Positions 1-19,239 of a stretch of 64,000 nt of DNA are shown here, in pieces. Each line of letters starts with the position of its first letter. Position 1 is the stretch's first letter. This stretch comes from Anoplopoma fimbria (Eukaryota > Chordata > Actinopteri > Perciformes > Anoplopomatidae): positions 16,241,471-16,305,470 of the forward strand of contig NC_072472.1 in the NCBI RefSeq assembly GCF_027596085.1. Reading direction: 5' to 3'. A program made the position numbers and the translations under genes. Under the pieces are notes generated by a model that was given only the letters and a program-made list of their open reading frames with translations, ran no database searches and was not told the DNA's origin.

Positions 1-711
1 AAGACAGTAATGTCAGCCAGGATTGCTGGCGATCCCGCAGGTCTGAGAAGGTTGAAGGAATACATCTCCCACAAAATGACCATTTGTAGATCAGTTACTT
101 AACCAGTGTTTCCTCACTATTTAAAACACTTAGTACTCACACAGACTAGTGGTGCACACATGCAAGCGTTTTAAATGGGAAGATTTAAGTGAAGAAGCAT
201 GTGTTTGGTAAGTAGTGACTTGGAATATATTGCCCGCATTGTGAGAAAGTTTGTAAACAGATGTTTTTGACATAGTATTGCTTTGGTTTAACACGGCCCA
301 CATTTATCTTCATTCATAAAGATTTTTCTCCATTCGCCCTGGAGACATGCAAGAATAACGCTTTCTTTAAGAATTCAAGGATACACTAGATGACTGGATT
401 TTTAGGGTGAAGTATCCCTTAAATCTTTCCATACAACTTAAAAAAAAAACCTAGCAGACATTGTAAGTAATTACTATGGCAATGTTGCAGTGGAAATACA
501 AATCCCCTTAAAAATGGGCACTAAATTAATATAATATTATTATAATGTATTTTGGGGCATCGCCTAACGTTGCTAACAGCATGAACAGTGCAAACAACAG
601 TGACTAAGTGACAAAAAAACAAGACTTTTAGTTCTTTGAATGTAATGTTAGAGTAAATGACCCATGCAAAATTATCCAAAATGTGAGACTATTTAAAAAA
701 TAAACACTTAC

Positions 712-1726
712 TTCTGGCTCTTAGCAATCTTGCCTGATGCCTCCATTTCGTACATGGCTTGCAGGCGGCACTTGACGAGCTCAGTGGGACAAAGTACCAG
801 CGAGGAGAATATGGATGCTACTGAGCCAGCACAGGCTTTCTGCACGTCACTGACACAAAGGGAAGGATAAACAGAAGACATTTAGAGACCTTAAATGTGT
901 TCCTACAGTAATAGGAAGGCCAGCCTGGTTTACTACCCCCCTACCTCAGCACAGCATCATTGTGCAGTCCCGCCGTGAAGCGGATGACCTGCTGGCAGAA
1001 GCCGTAGCTCATAAAGAGCACCGAGTTCTCGGCGATGTTGGCCATCAGTGCCGGTGTGGTGCCCTGGTAGAGGCCACGCAGACCCACTTGTTTGTAGGTG
1101 GATGTGACGCAGTGGATGAAACCCCGGTACAGCGTAGGAAAGGTCTGCATCTTGACCTTTGCTGTGTCCAGAGGCTGCCCACTAAAGACACATGCAGCTC
1201 CCCCTTGGAGAAAGACAGTGAGATAACCGTCAACAACAGAAAATGGAGTATGGCTGTTACACAAACTACAGAAATATACTTTTAAAAGTATTTCAACTTT
1301 ATAATAGTCATATACATACATACATAAAGGTACACAAATGAAATTTGACCTCTGCATTTTAAGCAGTGGAGCATCGCTTTTTCTTTTTCATAAGTCAGTG
1401 CACAACATATGCGCTGTTAAGAGAGATAAGGCTTGACAGCTGGTTTGCACTCCACTGAGCATTATAAAAGAGTCAATGGGAACACAGAGAGAAACGAGCC
1501 GGAAAAAAACAGGAGTCATCAAAATCCTTTGCGACGTCAGAAATGGCTAGTGGGTCGTGTGTTAATTCAAGTAAAAAGCAGGGGGTGGGGGTGGGGGGGG
1601 GGGTGTAACTTCATTGAGAGACTAAATGTTGTTTGTTTGCTAAGTTATGGGAGACAAAACACTGTAGTTACCTATGGCTCCTGCAGAGAGGTCAATGACG
1701 GCCTGGACCGCCGGGTGTGGGGCCAT
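712..1726 (-). CDS. slc25a15: Mitochondrial ornithine carrier SLC25A15, 5' part (partial)
   Basis: Mitochondrial carrier family protein that exchanges cytosolic ornithine for matrix citrulline across the inner membrane, supporting the urea cycle. Three coding exons are visible on the minus strand: 1672-1726 (starts [17 protein letters not shown]), 945-1203 and 712-849. They join in frame through GT..AG introns. The second exon carries the first carrier signature ([12 protein letters not shown]) and the stretch [18 protein letters not shown], which closely matches vertebrate ORNT1. The third has the second signature, [11 protein letters not shown], and ends KIAKSQK at a GTAAGT donor. The remaining exons (roughly the C-terminal half, with the third repeat) lie beyond the left edge. 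The start is the only Met in the exon and matches the usual family start. Teleosts can have two copies (a and b), and I cannot tell which this is. Confidence 0.93.
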
Positions 1727-1762
1727 GGTGTGTCAGAAGAGGTTTTTGTTCCTCTCAGCTAC

Positions 1763-2770
1763 CTGGTAAAAAGTAAAGAATGAGACTTCACCTCCTAACT
1801 CCACTCACAATATATTGCTACATCTTATCAGAGCACTTTTAATTACGATAAACCCAGAACATTATCAGTCACTTGTTTCTTTACACACTCCACTGATACA
1901 GAGGGCCTACAGGCAGCAACAGCAGCTGAGTTATAAAGTTCACTGCAATAAAACCTGCACTCATTTATGGCTAAAGTAATTATTGACAGTAAGAATGGGT
2001 CTGTGTGTATAGGAACAGAAGAACAACTGTCATGATTTCACCACAACTGCATTATCAGAAACAACTGCATTCTTTCTGGATTAAGAAGAAAAGCATACCT
2101 TTCTTGCAATATATTTGGTAATTTCCAATATTTTTGACCTACAACAACAACCTGTGTTCTCTCAAATGACAAATGACAATGCTCTCCAGTGTTGAAACTA
2201 TTTTCTTTGTTGGCAACGTGGTTGTATTTATGTACATTTTGCAGTGCTTCTTCAACTAAACTAAAATATAAGACCTTGCATTTCTAACCTGCTGAGGTCA
2301 CATAATGTAGAAACTCAATGGGATTTATAACACAAGGTGACCACCAGTGGGGGACAAACTACCATTCTTTGTACAGAAATTAAACATCTTTTTAAAAAAA
2401 ACTTTTTCAGTGCAAAAGCAAAGAGCTAAAAGAGTGTTAATAATTTCAAATGAATACAAACCTTACAGGATATCGACGAGTTCAGATGAGGACAACGTTA
2501 GAGTCTGTATGTAACGTTAACCCAGTGAGCTGCTGACAGAAGATAACATCGTCCGCGGGTGACTGCATGCTAGTGCCCGCTACCACAGCAAACAACCACA
2601 GTTTAACTTGTTTTTATCTTATTTGCAACATGAACACTAATGTGGTATTTCCAAGGCCATCAGTGATAAAAGTGATGAGGAGAGAGAGGTTGTCTCATGT
2701 GTGCCGAGATGAGGACGTCCCACTCCGCTAGAAATTCACTGCACCAAAACCACCTTCGCTTTACTCTCCA
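1763..2770 (-). promoter_or_regulatory. slc25a15 5' intron and probable leader/promoter
   Basis: The first coding exon of slc25a15 appears to begin at 1762, behind a minus-strand acceptor (TTTTTACCAG). A good minus-strand donor (GTAAGG) sits at 2461-2466, so a noncoding first exon probably starts at 2467 and runs upstream into the moderately CpG-containing stretch around 2480-2770. No TATA box is obvious. This is inferred from splice sites only. Confidence 0.4.
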
Positions 2771-9986
<7,216 letters not shown>

Positions 9987-10136
9987 TGGGTGTGTTTGGC
10001 ACACATTTGGTTGACAGAAAACAGCCGACAGGATGGGGATGAGTTTTCCAGGGTTTTCAGTGTTCAGACTCCGGTGTACAGTAGTGTTTTGGCAACAGCT
10101 CGGGCAGCCGACTGTCCCCTCACAGACTGTTGGAGA

Positions 10137-13100
10137 TCAACAATCTGAAAGAAGAGAATCCAAAGCAGGAAATAATTAAAATCACACATTTTCTAAACAT
10201 TGTTTTTTCTACTTTTTTCTAATAATTTGTGTTAATCATTATAGTTTGCATATGAATCCACAGAAAATCAAATTTAAATCTCCCCACACAGAATGTTACA
10301 GAATGGAAGCAGTTTAGATTATATATTCTCCACATCATATTGAGTTTGAGCTCCTGCTAGCTTCTTGGGTAAATATCACATGACGCGTGGTATCTTATTA
10401 AAAGGATTTTACTGATTGGAGTCTCATGCACACTGTTGCAGATGTCAATATTATGTGCCTTGTGTCTTTGCGTTGCAGGGATTTTGACCTGTTGATCCTT
10501 TTGAATGAGCCACCTAAACAAACACTGCTCTAGTTCTGATCATGTCAGCAATATAAAGTCACTACCAAGCAAATATCTCAGTTATGATTATCTGCAAAGA
10601 CTTGTTTCTCTTGGAGTTAAAAAGATGAGAAGAATCGCCTTGGAAAACCACTTTATTAAAGGATAACCATAGTTAGCTCAGACATAAGTGTTTATAAATC
10701 AACCTGTAGTTTGAGTCAGTTTTACAGCTTGCTCCATCCACTTTCAGAGTGAAATGATTGACTGCAACCTCAACACTCTGTGCTCATATTGCTGTGTTAA
10801 AAAGGTACATTTTCTGCCTTTCACTGCATTTGTATTCTTTTGTTTTTTTATGCAGATATCCATTATTACAATTTTATACTGTTTAAAAGAGTAAAACGAT
10901 TCAGGCAGTCTGGTTTATTTTCCTGCATGAAGCTCATGAATGTGAGAACATGGGTAGTCTGCCGTCTTGTTCACTAATAACATCTCATATCGCTGGAAGT
11001 GGATCAGATAAAGGTAATTAACCATTTACATTTCCATCAGACAAACTGGAGGATTTAAGTTACATCATTGTCTTTGCATCTTGCCAAAACAATAAACTGC
11101 ATCAGCAGAGCCGAGAAGTCTTCTACCACATTTACATGAACACTGCTCATAAAGCAGATGTGACGATACAGCAATTAAAACATGGGGCATCATTAATGAT
11201 CTTAATCTAATTGTGTTTTTTTTTTAATAAACATTTTATTTGAGCGTCTAATTAAAATGTTATTAAAACAGGTGGAGTAATGTAATATTAGTAACATTAT
11301 TTGGACGTTGATTGGACATTTGAGAAGCCTGTTTGTTCGAGGTTCTACATGCTGCAGTACAACCGCGGTCCTCCCTGTATCCAGGCTTCATATATTGAGT
11401 TTCATTATTAGAATATGGCTGCAGTTATAGAAAGGGTGCTGTTTGTGGTTTATAAAACGGGAGGCACATTCAATCACTAATCTCAGTGTGGCAAATTACA
11501 TGAAAGAGTAATTTACAGATTATTAACAGAGCCTTCTTTTGCTTGCTGTGCATGTATAATACATACACATCTATCCCCAATTTAAATAACTCTGCAATTA
11601 TTTATGAATATACATGTACACGTAGAGATCGTGTAGCATTAGATAAATCAAACATGCAAATGTTGAAGCTGCTCTGAATAAATAAGCTGCACAAGTTGTT
11701 TGGTCCATTTAGTCCCCTAATTAAAAAAATAATTTCTTGGCATGTAAAAGCAATGGATCTCTTGAGTAATTCAGCATTCATCCATCAAAAATGTACTTTA
11801 CATTAACCATTACAATTATTGTCATCCGTGCAATGAGAGGGAAACCTCAGAGCTGCCATGTGAAATCCTTTAGCCGATAGCACACCCACACATGAACATA
11901 AACACCTGGCCCGAGTTCTCTCCTCTCTACCTCCATTTACGTGAAATGGCTCATTACCAGCAGACAAATCAATTGGCTTTGCTCTCTGAACACCCACTTG
12001 TGATAATAAGAGACTCTACAGGCAACCCACAGCCTGGAAACACAGCGCTGCCCTAAAGCTTGAAGCTAAGGCACACATAAGGAGAGGATGAAAGGGGAAG
12101 GAGTGACTAAGACCCAGACATTGGTTTTATTTGTGGATTATTCACATCACATAAAAAGCTTACATCCAGCTCGACAACCAGGAGATAGATCCTTTTTCCT
12201 TTCACCTGTTTTGAATTATTTCTTTCACATTTCCTTTTTTATTATTATTAATATTGACAGTTAGGGTAATAATTATATATTAATTGAATTATTAATGAAT
12301 CAGCTGATTATTTTATAAATTCAGCTATCAATTGTTTGATCTATAAAATGCCAGGAAATAGTAAAAAAATGGTTGTTATATTTAAGCCAAAATTGAGAAA
12401 GCCAAACTTAAGCCAGTTTATTTTCTTTGACTAACAGTCTATAACCCAGAGATATGCTGGTAATTATCATAGGGGACTAAGAAAAGCAGCAAATATTTGC
12501 AGATGAAAATCTAGATTAGTTATTTCTTTATTGATTAATCAGATTCATTTTCTGTCAATTGACAAATCAATTAATTGACTAATAATTTCAGCTCTAATGA
12601 TATCTTGAAAAAGCCTCATTTTGAATGAAAATACTCCGTAATCCACGTGTTTTACAAATAATAAATTAAAATGCTAAAAGTTAGGGCAGCTCACAATTAT
12701 TTTCTTTATCGACTAATCCTTGACTGTATGAAAACTATTAGGGGGTTAGTTGGGCTCAGAGTGTAAAGAGGCATCTTCAAATTCCTTGTTTTATCGGATC
12801 ATCGGTCCAAAACGGGAAGATAACCATATTACTTTACGACAAAGAAAAGCAGCAGATCATGACATTAAAGCATCCTAAACTAAAGAGAAGTCTTGCCCCC
12901 TCCCTTGTTTGCTGTATTAACAGGTGCCTTTTAGTTACCAATAACCTGATTGTCTACAAACAGAACAAACGAAGGTTCCCGATACAGACATGCAACTTTA
13001 TACAAGCTCAAGTCTCAAACTGTAATAAATGATAACATCTAAGAATGTATAGAGCTTCAGCTGTTGAATATCTGATCATTTTATGAACACATTATTTAGA

Positions 13101-16100
13101 AATTTAATTTAGTTGAATAGATATTTTAAGATTTGATGTGTTTGAAGTCAAAGTTGTACTTACCTTGACCATCCTTTCTACTGCTCTGGTGTGCTCTCAG
13201 TTCTTCTGACTTATAGAAATCAATACTGGCATACGTGTTGAGGCTGGAGCCAGCACTGCTGCCCATGGCGCTTCCTCCGAGGTTGTAGGCGGCAGAGGTG
13301 CGTTCCACTCCGGCTTGAGGGCTCTCCTTAATGGCCAGTTCAAGGTCAATATAGTTAAGGCCTGGTTCAGCAGATGAGGTGGAGGCTTGTGGTGGAGGGG
13401 TGCCAGATAAACTAGCCGCCTGCCTGTTCTCCCACAGAGAGCAATCCAAACCATGCCGATGGCTCGCCGCCTGGCTGCCCTCCGGGAAGATGGAGGTAGA
13501 AGTGGGTGGGTGGCGTGGGTGGGAGGGAGGTGAGTTAAATGTCTCTGAACGGTGGCCCTGCCGTCCCTGTGAGTCACCTCGGGCCAATCTGCCGCTTCGC
13601 TCAGGAGACTTGTAGGACTTGACTGGGGAGAATCCCAAGCCCGTCTCCTGCTCCAGGGATGACGGTTGACCAGAGCGGGTGGCAGGTCTTGCTGAAATGC
13701 TGGGATCTGAACCTTTGTTGTCCATGAATGGAGAAGGGGCGTCTGTCGGCATTGCTGCCATCTTTGCTTTTGCTCTGTGCCCGGCATTGCCCTCTGCTGC
13801 CTGCGGAGAGGACGTGCTGTGTTCATGCCGGGCCTTGGGGGCGACAGCTGGTGGGCCCTGTGGGGTGCTGAATGTGGATCTAACGGGAGTCAGGGGCGCC
13901 GAGGACTTCCCTAAATCCATGCTGACGTATTCGGCGGAGGTGGACAACGGAGCAGAGAAGCTGCGAGGAAGGTTAGCGGGATTATCGTGGCAGAGGAGGG
14001 GTTGATTCAAAGGCCGGAGGGTTCCGTGGATCACAGGTTGTCTGCGTTCAGACCCCGAACGTCGTCCGCCGCCATACTTATTGTCCTCCTTGAACACAAT
14101 ACTGACATACTCACCGACATTTTGTGACACTGATGGCAGCAGATTCTCCTTCACCCTGGGAAGGGTATTTGCTTTTATAATGTCTGAAGACACGCTGAGG
14201 GGACGACCCCTCCTTTGTTGCTTTGGGCTCTTACTACTTGATCCACGTTTTTGATGATGGCGCCCATCTTTTGCACAAGTTCCCGCAAACTTGTACTCTG
14301 TCCCAGTCCTTACCAAACTCAACCCTCTCCCTGCTGATATGGACTTGTCTTCCAGGCTCTCACTGCTGGCTGAGCTGGAGGAGAAGGAAGAGGAAGACAT
14401 GGAGAGCTGACAGCCTCCTGCAGAGCTTGCCGCAATTTTGTTTCTCTTGCTGTAACCCACTCCCCCTCCCCTTCCAGCACTGTCAAGCCCACTGCTGTCC
14501 TTTTTTCCCTCCCCATTGTTTAAGTCATCCTCGAAGCGAGTATAGAGCGTATGTTGATAAGCTCTTGGCAGGGAGAAGTAGGAATTGAACATTTTTGGTT
14601 GCAGTTGGTGCTGTTCGGGGTGGGAAGGCGGTGTGCTGCAGGCGGAGCGGCTGCAGACCGGTGAGATGTTCATGTAGTCGCTGGCAGCCCGGCTCTCCAT
14701 GCCGGCCCCGCTGTCCCACATGCCCAGTCCGTGCAGGTCCGTGGAGCTGCTGCTGTTGGGGGACATGACCATGTAGCCCTCTGTGCTGGGCTGGCAGATG
14801 TGCTGAGGCGGGGACACGCTGCTGTTGGGGGTCATGGCCATATACTCATCATCTGCCCCCGGTTTAGCTCTGGTGTCGGACATACCTATTGAGAGAGAGA
14901 GTGAAACAGGAGGAGAAGTGACTCCAGGCAACATTGACATGTAGCCACTGTCCACGGCTGCTCCACCTTCCACTTCTCGTCTGCTTTTGTCAGTCCTCTT
15001 GCCTCTTTTTTTCCCTCCTGCGTCAAGCTGCCCACCCCCAGCTGCCAAACCCCCTGAGCCAGCCCTCTCTCGATTAGCACTCTGCGACATGATGGCATAT
15101 TCTTCATCGTCTTCATCATCTTCGTCTTTTCTCTGTGGGGTCAGTCGTTCATGGGCTGCCAAAGGCAGAGAAGCCCTTTTACTTAACAGTCTGCGTTCTG
15201 CCTCCGTATCCCTGTTGGACGAGCGGCGCAAAATCCGTCGGCCTTTTGAGCGATGATGGGAACCAAGGAGGCCCTCTCGCTGTCCCATCACGATATAGCT
15301 GGAGGAGCCTTCTCCGTGTATGTGATGTCCAGACAGACTGGGTACGAGCAGAGAGTGTTCCCCAGGACTGGAGCCATATTCATCTGAGGAGCCATAGTCA
15401 CTCGGTGAACCTGAAACGGAAACCCTCTGAGAAACTCGAGGGTAGGAGCAGATCGTCATGCCTCCCACCGCCGCCCCCACTAGGCCACACTCTGAGCCAT
15501 GGCCAGAGCTGGAGGACAGGCTTGGTGCCGGTGAAGGAGCAGGGTTAGGCGTGTAACGTGCAAGGCTGAGGGTAATCTTAGCAGGAGTTGGGGCCCTGGT
15601 GGGCTTGGGCCTCAGAGTCGGCGTGGTTGAGCAGGAACCGTTAAGACTTGGGCTGGAGCTGGCCCATGTTCCCTTGGCACTTGCTCCGCCCTCCTCCGAC
15701 CTGGCCCCGATGCTGGCAGTCCGTGCCCTCGGGAATCCATGGCGCGATGTAGGTGAGGTACTCGTGCTGCTGCCTCCTGTTCCAGGGGTCTCCGTGCGGG
15801 CTCGTCTGGAGAAGCCCACCTGGCTGGGTGGCAGATTTGGATGGTGTCGACGGCTCGGGACGCTGATGGGGTTTGAAGCGGTACCACCCCCACAGGACGT
15901 CCCCACAGACTGAGATTTACTGCGCTGACGGAACTCCTCACTCAGGGCCTTCATGGCCTCCAGCAGGGTCTCGTGCATGTGTTGAGCCACCACCGAGTCA
16001 TCCACCTGCATCCAGAACTCTCCAGGGCCGGTGATCGCAGAGCGGCCCACCTCGATGAAGAAGAAATTCTCTGAATGGCCGCACCTGCGAACGTTCATCA

Positions 16101-17658
16101 GCTGCAACACCACGGATGCCACGTCAGAGTTGAGTTTGACAAAGTTGACTGTCTTGTCAGTGAGGCACAGCCGGTAGATGCCCACTAAATTCCTGGCATG
16201 CCCAAGACCTTTAGGCCAAACCTTGACCTGCCATACTTCCTTGAAGGTCGGAACAGGAGACGGAGAGCTACACTCTCCACTACTGCCATAGTCTTCAGGA
16301 GTTTTACCTAGGAGACAATGAGGAATAAATAAATAAACAATTAAGGAGTTTCATGACTGAACATATCATACATACATACACCAGGAAACACCCTAAATTT
16401 ACATAAAACATATAACCTGTTGAAATATTCATCAGAGCCAAAATGACAGACTAGTGAATGTGACACTAATAAGTAATATCTATCATGCTAAACTGCTCCA
16501 TGCATGAATCTCTTCTGTGTCCCAGCGTCTGCCAGGCAACAGTGCTGCAGCTTATTCATCACCATCAATTTTAAGCTACAGCTCTTTAATAAATGAAGTC
16601 TTAGGAGTTATAGAATACATCTACTGAAAGCAGCATTCTCTATGTGAAATAATGCATCATATTTCAGTTCAATGCAAATCACATGACCAATTACAGCATT
16701 ATAATTGTGTCTTTTTTTTCCTCTTGCCAGACAGTCACTGTTATATTCACTGTACAACTGACAACTATAGTGGTTTTCTCCCATGCACAAGACACATTTT
16801 GAATTAATTTGAGGTGATCCCCGCTGGAATCACTGCAACATGATATATTAATGCATTTTTTAATCTCCATTTGCGCGTCCCTTTGCATATTATAAACAGG
16901 TATGCGGTCAAATAAATTAGGAACAGTGTTTTATGGTGGCTGTCCCTGACACATAATCTCAACAAAATGGGGGTCTGTACTCAGTGTATCTGTTAAGGGT
17001 TCCACAACATGACATAATTAAAGCTGGGCAAGCCCATCAATCTCAGCTCAACTGAAATGCGAAAGATAACGGGGAGGATGGGTGGTGTTCAGCTCCAGCA
17101 TATAAGGATAACAACGTAAACACGAGGATAACCAACAGAAACACATTTTCTGCGCGCTGACGATGCCATCGCCTCCCTACCAGCAGCTCTGTGCAACACA
17201 AATGTAGGTTAGGCGAACGGCAGTCAGAGCTGTGCAGAAAAACAAAAACACAGGCTCCAGCGGAGTGCACCACGATAGGCTACTACTATATGATGCATCC
17301 CTCGGATGGTTGCTATATGCCCACTGCGCCATGCAAAAACACAGCGATCGTATGAAATGGGCTGCATTTCACTGAGAAAAAAGGGCGAGGGTCTAAATGT
17401 TACTACATCTTAATGCTATTAAAAGCATCAAATTACATTTTGCTGACAGAAAAAATGATCCGCAGCTTCTAGGTGTATTAAACCAAAGCTTATTGAGGGA
17501 TTGTGCAGCACAAACACAGCACCATGCCGCCCATAGCGTGCTGGTCTAAGCCCGTTCAGTCGGATACACCTGCCTCTTGGTTAACAAAAAACACACACAC
17601 CATCCAAATTGCTTGACTTGGACTGATTTATTCTAATGAAATGGATAAACTAGAGCTG

Positions 17659-17701
<43 letters not shown>

Positions 17702-18196
17702 AAACAATTCAAGCCAGTGATAAGCAATGAACAACCAGGAATGGTCCAAGCCAAATGTGTATGGAGAAGGAACAAACCAGCCTAAGCCAGGATAGGCCTG
17801 GTGCAGAAACAGACAGTAGGGATCACATCACACTTTTCATATCTTACAGTTGCCCTGGAGGTCCAGCATCGCTTGGTACCACTCGTCTTGGACCTCCTCG
17901 CTGTCCGCAGCGATGGCAAAGCTCTCGCTGCGGGTATAAAGGACTATCATGTGCTTGTTCTTGGAATCCGCCCGCTTGTTGATGTTGAAGCAGGTCTCCA
18001 GGTTCAGGACTTTCTTGGGCACAGGTGATTTACTGCGGAATTTCTTCTCGTTCTCGTAATACTCGAGCCGAGGGGGACCATGCTCCGAGGCCGCCCTCAG
18101 CACGAAGAACCGCCGGTGCATTGATTTATGCTTGCGGAGGTAGCCGCTCTTCTGTACATCTTCATAGTTCTGCGGCTCCACTGCCTGGTTCTCCAT
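10137..18196 (-). CDS. irs4: Insulin receptor substrate, IRS4-type docking protein
   Basis: Cytoplasmic adaptor phosphorylated by insulin/IGF receptors that recruits PI3-kinase, GRB2 and SHP2. Exons (minus): 17848-18196 encodes the PH domain (GYLRKHKSMHRRFFVLRAA, LEYYENEKKF, FNINKRADSKNKH). 13164-16307 encodes the PTB domain (FKEVWQV, RRCGHSENFFFIEVGRS, GEFWMQVDDSVV) and the long tail. A short terminal exon ends at 10144. The tail holds YIVM, YAIM, YMSM, YMAM, YMVM and YVSM (p85 sites), YVSI (GRB2-type) and C-terminal YIDL and YASI (SHP2-type). Predicted length is about 1166 residues, usual for the family. The large exon ends at a perfect donor (AAG/GTAAGT). Joining to 10144 gives Asp-Cys-stop at 10137; without splicing the frame stops at 13126. 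Sequence alone resembles IRS1. The neighbour gucy2f, adjacent to IRS4 in mammals, favours irs4 over irs1 or irs2. Confidence 0.85.
10840..12010. other. Possible conserved noncoding sequence in irs4 3' intron
   Basis: This stretch has no coding signal and few low-complexity tracts. It contains several homeodomain/POU-like words (TAATTA at 11018-11023, ATTTATGAAT near 11599, ATGCAAAT near 11654) in otherwise irregular sequence. That texture resembles vertebrate conserved noncoding elements near developmental genes. It sits inside the predicted 3-kb terminal intron of irs4. Conservation cannot be judged from one sequence, so this is a weak suggestion. Confidence 0.2.
12240..12860. repeat. Dispersed teleost repeat remnants (ATTAATC-rich)
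   Basis: Two adjoining stretches are built from words such as GATTAATCA, TTGACAAATCAATTAATTGAC and CAGCTCTAA, with AAGAAAAGCAGC cores at about 12480 and 12843. The same pattern recurs, inverted, at 54521-54775. I recognise this as a common non-coding repeat type of fish genomes but cannot name the family. It lies in the irs4 terminal intron. Confidence 0.5.
17663..17698. repeat. Poly(A)36 tract in irs4 intron 1
   Basis: 36 consecutive A on the plus strand, 150 bp from the donor of the PH-domain exon. No retroposed gene precedes it, so it is a simple homopolymer or the tail of an unrecognised retroposon. Confidence 0.9.
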
Positions 18197-18620
18197 GGCC
18201 GAGACGGAGGGATGAAGCCAATAATCTCAGGGGGAAAAAAAACCCAAGCCCATGTGTGGACCTCGTTAATCCATTGCAACTACTTCCCTCGTCCTCCCCG
18301 TGTCCAGATTTAAGTGTCCAGCATGTGTGCGAGGGCTCAGGATGGGAAAATCAGCCAAAGCATGTTTTTTTTTTTTGGATGCGGTATCATACTGTGAATC
18401 CCGCAGCCGCAGGAGGCTCCGCGCACCGATCGTGCACGGCGTCCACCGCTGCTCGTCCTGCAGCCCAACCCAGTCCTGCCCGATCGAGTCCAACCGCGGT
18501 GCAGTTCGTCTCCTCCACCTGTCTGAGGTTGCCCAGATTCGGTCTCTACCCACCACCGTCAAGCTACGAGGGCATAAAAACAGAACTTCCGATGGAGCGT
18601 TTCAAAATAAAACCACAGTC
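18197..18620 (-). promoter_or_regulatory. irs4 5' UTR and CpG-rich promoter region
   Basis: Immediately upstream of the irs4 start codon the sequence becomes GC- and CpG-rich, especially 18400-18570 (CGCAGCCGC, CGCGCACCGATCG, CCGATCGAGTCC). This is unlike the AT-rich surroundings and typical of a CpG-island promoter. No minus-strand TATA box is clear. A plus-strand open frame here (18025-18627) is antisense to the exon and not credible. Confidence 0.5.
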
Positions 18621-18857
18621 GAAATGAATAAGGCCTACTACCCATCTACTCCTCCATTGCTGTGTTTTTTTTTTTTATCACTTATCCTCTGGTCAGGGAT
18701 AGGGGACAAAATGTTGAGTGTCTCCCAAAGTTGGACGTGAGAGAAAAGATTCAAACTGCCCCATCTAGCTCCTCTACTTGTAGCAGGTTGGCTCTGTAGC
18801 TCCCCCAACTGATTGGTCAGCATCTGTGCAGTGTAACACAAGTTTTGACACTTTTTT

Positions 18858-19121
18858 ACTAGTCAATGTACATAAAAAGAGCAAAACTTTTGCACTCCAG
18901 TAGGACGACAGGTGCGTAGAAGAATATCTTAGGTAGACAATATAGAACAAAAAACTCCCGCACACTGTCTTCTTCACTTGCGTATAAATATCTTTTAGTA
19001 ACAACGTTTCGGTACGTAGACCTTCATCGGGTTATTAAAATAATAAGTGAAGAAGACAGTGTGCAGGAGTTTTTTGAAGACAGTGTGCAGGAGTTTTTTG
19101 TTCTATACTAGTCAATGTACA
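18858..19121. mobile_element. Foldback/MITE-like element with direct 15-bp flanks
   Basis: A 38-bp arm at 18942-18979 (ends ...CACTGTCTTCTTCACTT) is repeated inverted, with one mismatch, from about 19045. The second arm is partly duplicated in tandem with a 24-bp period (19052-19076 and 19076-19100). The word ACTAGTCAATGTACA occurs as a direct repeat at 18858-18872 and 19107-19121. The loop carries CAACGTTTCGG and CCTTCATCGGG, words common in fish MITEs. No coding capacity. Confidence 0.6.
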
Positions 19122-19184
19122 AAAAAGAAGATACCAGAGTTATGATAGTCAAAGCATGCTTTAATCAACAATACATGTATATAT

Positions 19185-19234
19185 ATAGTTGTGTATATGA
19201 TATATATTTATATATAAATCATATACACAACTAT
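19185..19234. repeat. Perfect 17-bp hairpin, AT-rich
   Basis: ATAGTTGTGTATATGAT at 19185-19201 pairs exactly with its reverse complement at 19218-19234 across a 16-base AT loop. It could extrude as a cruciform. Function unknown; possibly the end of a decayed DNA transposon. Confidence 0.8.
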
Positions 19235-19239
19235 GTCTG

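Noticed and set aside
13197..15941. Several overlapping open frames on both strands inside the large irs4 exon
   Set aside because: Shadow frames of a GC-rich coding exon. They lack domains, and the IRS frame explains the sequence.
16183..16185. A start codon for irs4 just before GIYRL
   Set aside because: The codon is GTG (Val) inside the PTB domain. Upstream in-frame sequence (FKEVWQV) and the PH exon show the true start at 18196.
18025..18740. Plus-strand open frames of 146-200 codons
   Set aside because: They are antisense to the irs4 first exon and CpG-rich leader, where long chance frames are expected.
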